Source of the DNA: Haloferax sp. Q22
GTDB taxonomy: Archaea > Halobacteriota > Halobacteria > Halobacteriales > Haloferacaceae
Direction of reading: 5' to 3'
Length of the DNA: 64,000 bases
Assembly (NCBI RefSeq): GCF_001482285.1
Contig: NZ_LOEP01000003.1
Location: 1-64,000, forward strand
Under the pieces are notes generated by a model. The model was not told the origin of the DNA and ran no database searches. It saw only the letters and a program-made list of their open reading frames with translations. Position numbers and translations under genes: made by a program. Of this stretch, positions 58,787-64,000 are shown piece by piece. How positions within the stretch are numbered: position 1 is the first letter of the stretch; every line of letters starts with the position of its first letter.

Positions 58787-59337
58787 TGGCCGAGGACGAT
58801 GATCTTGATGACAGACTTGCAGTGGCGGGTATGGGAGCTTGGGCAGCGACATTAATCACCGAGACAGCAGGACAGGCCTACGGATTTGCCTTGGTGATGC
58901 TCCTTGCGATGGCGGCGGTAGCTCGCCAACACGGTCTTTTCGAGAAACTGGCCGACAGATACGGCGACAGAGTCAGAAGTACGTTGGAGACGTTGTACAA
59001 GAAGTCCATTGTCTTCGGGCAACAGGTCGACGACTTCCTGTTCTGGTACGGGAATTACGTGTTGGGAGCGATGTTCCTCGGATTCATTGCCTTTGTCGTT
59101 GTCACGCCATCTCTGCCGTTCAGAGGCCTCGCGTTGGCATTCCTGACGTTCGCATTGATCGACTGGCATTTCAATGATCTCAGGACAATCCAAGATATCC
59201 TCTTCTATTGGCCTCGCAGGCCTTGGAGGATCTTTGCGGTGGCAGCTGCAGTAGCAGTATACCTCGTCGCTACCGGGCAGTCAGAGACCTTCCTGAAAAT
59301 CGTGATCGACTTCCTGCAACAGGGTGTCTCCCAGTGA
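58786..59337 (+). CDS. multi-pass membrane protein
   Basis: 183 residues with about five hydrophobic segments (near 15-45, 100-125, 125-140, 155-175), among them VLGAMFLGFIAFVVVTPSLP. A central amphipathic part is basic. Unrecognised. TAGTG junction with the previous gene. Confidence 0.75.
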   Translation: MAEDDDLDDRLAVAGMGAWAATLITETAGQAYGFALVMLLAMAAVARQHGLFEKLADRYGDRVRSTLETLYKKSIVFGQQVDDFLFWYGNYVLGAMFLGFIAFVVVTPSLPFRGLALAFLTFALIDWHFNDLRTIQDILFYWPRRPWRIFAVAAAVAVYLVATGQSETFLKIVIDFLQQGVSQ

Positions 59338-59705
59338 GTCTCGAGGACCGCTATGGAGAGACCTGGGAACAGGCCTATACGGATATTATGACCGGCCTCT
59401 ACAGGGAGGCGGTTCCCGGCGTGGAACTGGACTCCTTGGAAGACATGGTTGAAGAAGCAGATCAGCCGGAGGAAGGACCGCCGATCTACCTTGAACACTT
59501 CCTCGACGAGGATACGCAGGAGGAGTTGATTGAAGACGTCCTTGAGGACTACGGGATCGAACGTGACTATGATGTGTTCGAGGCGAAGAAGGCTGTTTTC
59601 CTGGGTTCAGGGCCTTCCACCAATCTCAGTACTGTGGACAGTGCCCGTGAAGACTACGGCCTGGAACCCGTCTCAGAAATGCTCGAACAAGAAGGTGATA
59701 TCTGA
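59334..59705 (+). CDS. acidic protein, unknown
   Basis: 123 residues from GTG 59334 (GTGA overlap); a longer reading runs into the membrane-protein gene. Helical and acidic (EEADQPEEGPPIYLEHFLDE). Unrecognised. Confidence 0.68.
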   Translation: MSLEDRYGETWEQAYTDIMTGLYREAVPGVELDSLEDMVEEADQPEEGPPIYLEHFLDEDTQEELIEDVLEDYGIERDYDVFEAKKAVFLGSGPSTNLSTVDSAREDYGLEPVSEMLEQEGDI

Positions 59706-59890
59706 TTAAAATAGGAGCGCTCGTACTGGCGAAATACATAGGCATCCTGATGGTTGTCCTCGGTGTGAGCCTCACGGTTCAGTATCCTAACTCAGGTGTA
59801 TTTCCAAGTCTAATGGCCTCGTTAGGAGGATTCATAGCCTCCGTTGCGGAAATGGAAATTATCGATATAATCAGAGGTGAAACGAGGTAG
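59702..59890 (+). CDS. small two-helix membrane protein, CTG or ATT start
   Basis: 62 residues from CTG 59702 (CTGA overlap) or ATT 59705 (6 bases after GGTGA). Two membrane helices (ALVLAKYIGILMVVLGVSLT; FPSLMASLGGFIASVA). No standard start precedes them. Ends with a TAGTG junction. Confidence 0.62.
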   Translation: MIKIGALVLAKYIGILMVVLGVSLTVQYPNSGVFPSLMASLGGFIASVAEMEIIDIIRGETR

Positions 59891-60177
59891 TGACGACGCT
59901 GGAAGATATCAAGGAAAAGCGGGGATGGGATGTTCTTGAGGAGGAATACTATTCTCCGGTCTCTCCCTGGTCAAACGGCCGTTTCAAATCATTGTCGATG
60001 GAGCATGAGGAGTACGGAACAGAGGTAGCGCTGGACAGCGATATCAACCCTAAGGGACACCCAGAGTACTACTTAGAAGTTGACGGGGAAATCCTGGAGG
60101 AAGATCTTGGACAGGAGAAATACGACTTGATGGATCTTGAAATGCAGAAACAGGAGAAAATAGGAGGATACGAATGA
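59890..60177 (+). CDS. small acidic protein, unknown
   Basis: 95 residues, Tyr- and Glu-rich (WDVLEEEYYSPVSPWSNGRF). GTG overlaps the previous TAG by one base; the end overlaps the next frame by four bases (ATGA). Unrecognised. Confidence 0.65.
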   Translation: MTTLEDIKEKRGWDVLEEEYYSPVSPWSNGRFKSLSMEHEEYGTEVALDSDINPKGHPEYYLEVDGEILEEDLGQEKYDLMDLEMQKQEKIGGYE

Positions 60178-60251
60178 CAGAACACGGACTACGGAATTTC
60201 TACGACGGTATTCAAAATCTCAGTAAGAAGGACACAAGTGGGAATCAGTAG
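60174..60251 (+). CDS. 25-residue mini-protein
   Basis: ATG 60174 overlaps the previous stop (ATGA) and the TAG at 60249-60251 overlaps the next GTG (TAGTG). Short and polar. It keeps the coupling chain intact, which supports translation, but a role for the peptide is unknown. Confidence 0.5.
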   Translation: MTEHGLRNFYDGIQNLSKKDTSGNQ

Positions 60252-60526
60252 TGGAACTCGACTCTCTTGACGACCTCTACGAGAACGCCTTGATGATGGC
60301 GAACGGCGAATCCCTGGAATACAGAGATCTGACGTTGGAGAAGGTGGACTGGACGCATCCAGAACACACAGAGTACGCAGTACTCAACGAAGACGATGAG
60401 AAGGTAGAGTCTCTCACGATCTCCGCTTACGACTCCGTCGACGACCTCCAAGGCTACTTGGACGAGATCGCGGACTACGGCCCGGAGGATCTGGAAGACT
60501 GGCTGAACAGAGGTGAGGATTTGTGA
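60251..60526 (+). CDS. acidic protein, unknown
   Basis: 91 residues, acidic alpha/beta (LDDLYENALMMANGESLEYR). Unrecognised. Junctions: TAGTG upstream, GTGA downstream. Confidence 0.65.
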   Translation: MELDSLDDLYENALMMANGESLEYRDLTLEKVDWTHPEHTEYAVLNEDDEKVESLTISAYDSVDDLQGYLDEIADYGPEDLEDWLNRGEDL

Positions 60527-60864
60527 AGCCTGTTCTAACAAAAGAAGCCTTAGAAACCGCCGTCAAGATCGTGAACGAGCTGAAATTCAGTAACGACTCT
60601 GAAGACAAGTACGGCTGGCTGGGGAACCCGAAATGGGAGCTCGATAGCTACTCGAATAGTTACAGCGATGAAGATCCTTACTATCTTCTGAAGCTCAGGT
60701 TCGAGTCATTCAGGCTTCAAAGAGGAGATATCGAGGAGATAGTGGAGTTCTTGGATGAATTTGAGCAGATCAGAGACCACGATCACTACTTCTCACACGA
60801 TACTCCGTTCATCATCACCTTAGAAATCCCGGCAGAAACGGAAGGAGAGGGTGATGCGGAATAG
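60523..60864 (+). CDS. unknown protein
   Basis: 113 residues, alpha/beta with a Tyr/Ser-rich middle (WELDSYSNSYSDEDPYYLLK) and alternating strands at the end. Unrecognised. Four-base overlaps at both ends. Confidence 0.68.
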   Translation: MKPVLTKEALETAVKIVNELKFSNDSEDKYGWLGNPKWELDSYSNSYSDEDPYYLLKLRFESFRLQRGDIEEIVEFLDEFEQIRDHDHYFSHDTPFIITLEIPAETEGEGDAE

Positions 60865-61691
60865 CATCGGGCGCGGAGTACAAGGAGGCAGCACAGCCTG
60901 TCGTGGACAAGTTGGAGCAGATCCAGTTCGTTGGCGGGTACAGCCGTCACCAGGTGTTCGAAGATTTCCTCGATCTGTCCTTGTATGCCTTGCAGAGGGA
61001 CGACGAATCCTATCTTGACGTGATGGACTCGTATGGTGAAGAAGAGGCACAGCTGTACAGTGAGGCCTTAGGAGAACTCTTGAACGCCTCCGAATCCGCT
61101 AACCACGATGTCCTCGGTGTCGTCTACGAGGAAATGGGGAACAGCAGTGATCACTTCGGCCAGCACTTCACCCCGCACAACCTGTCCGATATGAAGGCGG
61201 AAATGGTGATCGGCCAAGACGACGTCGACGAGGATAGGGAAGAGCCGTACAGTATCATGGATCCGGCGGCGGGAAGCGGACGACTCCTGATCTCCGCAGC
61301 GAAGCAACTCCCAGCTGGTGATGCCGAGTTCTACGCAGTAGACAAGGACAGTACTGTTGCGAAGATGGCTGCTCTCAACTTGACGTTCTTCAACATGGAT
61401 GGGTACGTGGTCCACGGCGATTCCCTGACTCAGGACTATCACAGGGTTTGGGCCACGAAAGGCAGTGCCCTCGGTGGATCAGTCCAGGAACTGGATGAAG
61501 ATCAGTGGACGAACCCTTACGACCAGGAAGTCAGTGAGGAACCCACGGGGGACGACCTCGACGAAGATCCCGCGGAAGGGTCTCAGCAAGATCCAGAGGA
61601 ATCAGGCCAGGTGGATACGCCGGACATCGACTTCGAGGAGGTCCGTGAAACCACGCTCTCCGACTTCACAGACGGAGGCGGTAGCCAGTGA
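60861..61691 (+). CDS. N6-adenine methyltransferase-like protein lacking NPPY/F, ATA start
   Basis: 276 residues from ATA 60861 (ATAG overlap, 6 bases after GGTGA). The first standard start is GTG 60903, which loses 14 residues that fit the family. N-terminal helical region (RHQVFEDFLDLSLYALQRDD), FGQHFTPHNLSDMKAEMVIG, then SAM motif I MDPAAGSGRLLISAA (Asp134) and FYAVDKDSTVAKMAALNLTF. The expected catalytic NPPY/NPPF after VVHGDSL is absent; instead the chain turns into an acidic disordered tail. Resembles haloviral methyltransferase-like proteins; activity is doubtful. Confidence 0.8.
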   Translation: MASGAEYKEAAQPVVDKLEQIQFVGGYSRHQVFEDFLDLSLYALQRDDESYLDVMDSYGEEEAQLYSEALGELLNASESANHDVLGVVYEEMGNSSDHFGQHFTPHNLSDMKAEMVIGQDDVDEDREEPYSIMDPAAGSGRLLISAAKQLPAGDAEFYAVDKDSTVAKMAALNLTFFNMDGYVVHGDSLTQDYHRVWATKGSALGGSVQELDEDQWTNPYDQEVSEEPTGDDLDEDPAEGSQQDPEESGQVDTPDIDFEEVRETTLSDFTDGGGSQ

Positions 61692-62170
61692 TGCGGTGGG
61701 TTATAGAGTCTAAGGCTAGGTACTTGGCGTATCTATTTGTCTGGAAATTGGCGGATATCCAGAGCACCTTCCTCGTAGCAGAGAAGTATGGTTGGAGGGC
61801 AGAGGCCGGGTTTACGATGATAGGCCAGCTTGGACCCGAGTTCGGTCACGTCGCTGTTTCCTGGATTACTGTAGGGACAATCGTGGCTACTGGCTACCTG
61901 GCTTACAGGTGGACGCCTGTTGTTGCGGAGTGGGCTCTCTTGTTCATCCCGGCGATCACGGTAGGGAACCTGATTATCTTGGTTGCACCGTTCGTCGGCA
62001 GTCTTTGGAACGTTGGAGCTATGCTGCTGATCCCGGCTCTGTACATCAGTAGAGGCCTTCGACCTATCTGGTTCGAGTGGTCGCCTACACGCGACGAATT
62101 ACTGGCGAACATTCAGACCTTCAGGACTTGGAGGAGACGTGTTTTCGGAGGTGAACAAGGTGCAGTGTAA
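61688..62170 (+). CDS. multi-pass membrane protein
   Basis: 160 residues with three or four membrane helices (FGHVAVSWITVGTIVATGYL; VAEWALLFIPAITVGNLIIL) and a basic C-terminus (FRTWRRRVFGG). Starts GTG 61688 (GTGA overlap) or the ATG three bases later. Unrecognised. Confidence 0.7.
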   Translation: MMRWVIESKARYLAYLFVWKLADIQSTFLVAEKYGWRAEAGFTMIGQLGPEFGHVAVSWITVGTIVATGYLAYRWTPVVAEWALLFIPAITVGNLIILVAPFVGSLWNVGAMLLIPALYISRGLRPIWFEWSPTRDELLANIQTFRTWRRRVFGGEQGAV

Positions 62171-62273
62171 GAGAAACAAATGCCGGAACTCGGTTCCCGA
62201 CCACAGAGAGGACTACTGTTCGGGTACATGTTATAAAAAGGCGACTACGAAAAATCCCCATAGAAGGAGGTGA
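62160..62273 (+). CDS. 37-residue Cys-rich basic protein
   Basis: From GTG 62160: CKRNKC (3-8) and CSGTC (20-24) form a C4 site in a very basic peptide. GGAGGTGA is 5 bases upstream. Its last codons (AGGAGGTGA) are the Shine-Dalgarno for the next gene. Looks like an FCS/zinc-knuckle mini-protein. Confidence 0.6.
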   Translation: MQCKRNKCRNSVPDHREDYCSGTCYKKATTKNPHRRR

Positions 62274-62280
62274 TCTGAAA

Positions 62281-62610
62281 ATCAGCATCCTTGAGAAGTT
62301 GGACAAAGCACTGTACTGGTTTCCAGTGGGTTTGAGGATAGCTGTATTTGCCATCATTTCATTCGCTATATGGACAGCAGTGCCTGGCCCTAACGAACAT
62401 TCAGCAATGCCGGACGAGTTCAACTTCTCCGAGTCAAAGCAGGCCGTCGAATCTTTCTACGGCGTAGACTGCAGCAGCGTTTCCAACGACACCTACGCCG
62501 ATCAGTACCGGTTTGAGTGTTCTCAGACCCAGGGTAACTACAGTTACGTTGCCAGTACCACGGTCGAGTACAACGAGTCAGGGCCGGACGAGGTGCATCT
62601 CTATTACTGA
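62281..62610 (+). CDS. single-pass membrane protein, ATC start
   Basis: 109 residues from ATC 62281, exactly 7 bases after GGTGA. One membrane helix (LRIAVFAIISFAIWTAV), then an external-type domain with two Cys (VDCSSVS, FECSQTQ) that could form a disulfide. The first standard start is TTG 62299. Confidence 0.66.
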   Translation: MSILEKLDKALYWFPVGLRIAVFAIISFAIWTAVPGPNEHSAMPDEFNFSESKQAVESFYGVDCSSVSNDTYADQYRFECSQTQGNYSYVASTTVEYNESGPDEVHLYY

Positions 62611-62779
62611 TTTCGGGCCGGACTGCACCGACTGCGGGAAGGACCTGTACATCAACCCCGTGAGTAGGCCTAACGTTGACTGGGTCAAGGTGGTATGCAG
62701 CAGCTGTGGTTACGTCAACACCGTATCGATGATCCGCCTCGGCCAAGAGAAGAAACTTGCAGAAGGTGGTAGCAGCTGA
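62603..62779 (+). CDS. zinc-ribbon protein, ATT start
   Basis: 58 residues from ATT 62603, inside the end of the previous gene and 6-7 bases after GAGGTG. Zinc ribbon CTDCGKDLYI and CSSCGYVNTV. No standard start lies between the previous stop and the first CxxC. Confidence 0.62.
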   Translation: MTDFGPDCTDCGKDLYINPVSRPNVDWVKVVCSSCGYVNTVSMIRLGQEKKLAEGGSS

Positions 62780-62967
62780 AGGTTGAGCAGGCCTGGGCAG
62801 CGGTTTACTGGGCGTTCTGGAAGATACTTGGAGTATACTTTCTTCTGAAAAGTGATCCTGTCCGTGGTCTGTTCTGTATTGGACTCGGTTTTCCTGCTTC
62901 TCTAATTGAGATGTACAGAGCTCGTGCTGAAGAGGTGAGAGATGAGCAGTGGCAAGGCCGGAGTTAG
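62776..62967 (+). CDS. small membrane protein, CTG start
   Basis: 63 residues from CTG 62776 (CTGA overlap; GGTGGT five bases upstream). Two hydrophobic segments rich in Trp and Phe (WAAVYWAFWKILGVYFLL; LFCIGLGFPASLI) and a charged tail that overlaps the next gene by 19 bases. Confidence 0.6.
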   Translation: MKVEQAWAAVYWAFWKILGVYFLLKSDPVRGLFCIGLGFPASLIEMYRARAEEVRDEQWQGRS

Positions 62968-63869
62968 AACAGGAGTGGCGCAGCAACGCAGCAGAGAAGT
63001 GGGAGCAGCATATCGGAGAGAAAGTCCCCGAGTCCCTGGATCAGGCCTACAGCTTGACCTCGGAACACCCCGACGTCTTCGACTTCAACCAGTATTTCTT
63101 CGAACTCCTCGACAACGAACACGAAAAGAGGGAAGACTTCATCGCCCGGGAAATCGACCAGCAGAAATACGACGAAAAGGTCAGGGTAGTCGACCGAGAT
63201 CCCATCAGAAAAACCGGGGACGTCGAGGAACTGATCTGCGACTACTGTGACAGCCTTCAGTTCTCACTCTCCGGAGTAGAAGACCTGACCGTATGCCGTC
63301 CCTGCATCGAGGACGCCGGCCTCGAAGACCAAGGCAGTTTCTCAGACTTCTTCGACCAAGAAAACAGGTACGTCCTGGTAGGCTGCGGCAGCAAGAAGAC
63401 CGACGAATCGGGGATGCACCCTGCCGGAGAGCTGTACACCTCCAGCTACTTCGAGAAAAAAGCCAACTTTGCCGAGGAGTTCGGAGACGAGATGTACGTG
63501 GTATCCGCGAAGTTCGGCGTGGTCCACAGCGAGACTTCGATCTGGAACTACGATGCCACAATCGAAGACGTGTACACAGATGAGTGGCTGGACGTCGTCG
63601 AGAAAAACTTAGACGAGAAGCTAGACTGGACCGAGAGCGACGAAGTCTACGTCCTAGTCGGGAAGAAATACCTGGACGCCGAGGACCACCACGGCAGATC
63701 CCTGCGAGCCATGCTGAACGAAAGCCCACCCGAGATTCGCTACCCGTTCAGTCAGACCTCTGGGATAGGGAAGCAGCAGCAGTACCTTGACGAAGTAATC
63801 GAGGAGGACGACCCCGTGATGCCCTACGAACTATGGGACACTGGACAGAGCACTCTCAGCAGCTTCTGA
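62949..63869 (+). CDS. DUF6884-like protein with zinc knuckle
   Basis: 306 residues. The N-terminal 100 residues are helical; ICDYCDSLQF and TVCRPCIEDA form a zinc knuckle. The DUF6884-like domain follows: YVLVGCGSKKTDESGMHPAG, LYTSSYFEKKANFAEEF, MYVVSAKFGVV and a late VYVLVGKKYL. This family is frequent in phages and haloarchaeal elements and is related to nucleoside-processing folds; function not established. GTG start, GGTGA 10 bases upstream. Last gene of the long operon. Confidence 0.8.
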   Translation: MARPELEQEWRSNAAEKWEQHIGEKVPESLDQAYSLTSEHPDVFDFNQYFFELLDNEHEKREDFIAREIDQQKYDEKVRVVDRDPIRKTGDVEELICDYCDSLQFSLSGVEDLTVCRPCIEDAGLEDQGSFSDFFDQENRYVLVGCGSKKTDESGMHPAGELYTSSYFEKKANFAEEFGDEMYVVSAKFGVVHSETSIWNYDATIEDVYTDEWLDVVEKNLDEKLDWTESDEVYVLVGKKYLDAEDHHGRSLRAMLNESPPEIRYPFSQTSGIGKQQQYLDEVIEEDDPVMPYELWDTGQSTLSSF

Positions 63870-63945
63870 CTGATACTGTAGCATACACTCCGTTCTGAGG
63901 GCAGCACAACTACTTTATCTAGTCCCGTTCTACAGGTTATCAGCA

Positions 63946-64000
63946 ATGTACAACGAGGAATGGGAGCCTGTGATGACAGCGGACTCGATGGAAGAGAAGG
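63946..64000 (+). CDS. partial gene at the window end
   Basis: ATG 63946 opens a frame (MYNEEWEPVMTADSMEEK) that runs off the window. CTTTATCT near 63912-63919 is a plausible TATA box about 30 bases upstream. Too little remains to identify it. Confidence 0.5.
   Translation, partial: MYNEEWEPVMTADSMEEK

Noticed and set aside
32290-61691. Common GGENQ-type C-termini as a degradation or sorting tag
   Set aside because: The residues are explained by the overlapping Shine-Dalgarno of the next gene; genes without a downstream partner lack them.
25447-62967. Sequencing indels as the cause of missing standard starts
   Set aside because: A single indel could explain one or two cases, but about 17 genes show the same pattern with regular GGTGA spacing and paralogue support, so a general error is unlikely; individual cases may still be errors.
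24549-63050. AGGCCT as a simple restriction site under avoidance
   Set aside because: Restriction targets are usually depleted in mobile elements; here the motif is enriched, so a different role, or modification by the element itself, is needed.

Overview
The window is archaeal and haloarchaeal. The first 24.4 kb has very high G+C, proteins rich in Asp and Glu, and families typical of Halobacteria (HalOD1 output domain, HTH-10 bacterioopsin-activator type regulator, LWR-salt protein, DUF5518, aIF5A with deoxyhypusine synthase). The gene content resembles Haloferax or a close relative in Haloferacaceae; that placement is my inference.

Bases 78-24416 are ordinary chromosome: a serpin lipoprotein, cis-prenyltransferase, a heme/siroheme cluster (fused AhbA/AhbB-like protein, precorrin-2 dehydrogenase, HemA), carbinolamine dehydratase and LWR-salt protein, a HAD phosphatase, a HalOD1 response regulator, two MoeA paralogues, Hsp20, an AarF/UbiB kinase, the hypusine set (aIF5A, agmatinase-like, deoxyhypusine synthase), Nif3, an O-methyltransferase-like protein, an HTH-10 regulator, an APC permease with an M20 peptidase, and a membrane-anchored nuclease-fold-like protein.

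Between about 24.52 and 25.08 kb the composition drops sharply, and a gene-free 0.67 kb tract leads into a foreign element that fills the rest of the window (over 39 kb; right end not seen). It carries about 80 small, tightly packed genes. Few are recognisable: a HerA/FtsK-type ATPase with a long coiled coil, two FtsZ/tubulin-fold-like proteins lacking the GTP signature loop, an N6-methyltransferase-like protein without the NPPY/F motif, an HNH protein, a metallophosphoesterase, a poly-gamma-glutamate-hydrolase-like protein, a HEPN/DUF4145-like protein, several HTH regulators, many CxxC mini-proteins, secreted and membrane proteins, a DUF6884 protein and a solo TnpB. I recognise no capsid, portal, terminase, tail, complete integrase or replication initiator, so the class of element is undetermined.

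The element has its own sequence rules. (1) The palindrome AGGCCT occurs about 74 times by hand count in 39.5 kb and I found none in the chromosomal half. (2) Nearly every gene overlaps its neighbour by 1-11 bases and has a GGTGA Shine-Dalgarno 5-10 bases before the start, unlike the largely leaderless chromosome. (3) About 17 genes can only be read full length from non-standard starts (ATT, ATC, ATA, CTG, GTT), positioned at the normal distance from GGTGA. (4) Six promoters share the inverted-repeat motif AATTTAKG-N6-CMTAAA, including those of both copies of a duplicated three-gene module built round the FtsZ-like protein. Duplicated segments (40.4/49.5 kb, 33.0/41.6 kb, 35-36.7/44.5-46.1 kb) show that the element grew partly by internal duplication. 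The best candidate for an undescribed system is the duplicated FtsZ-like module, set in an element with unusual translation initiation.
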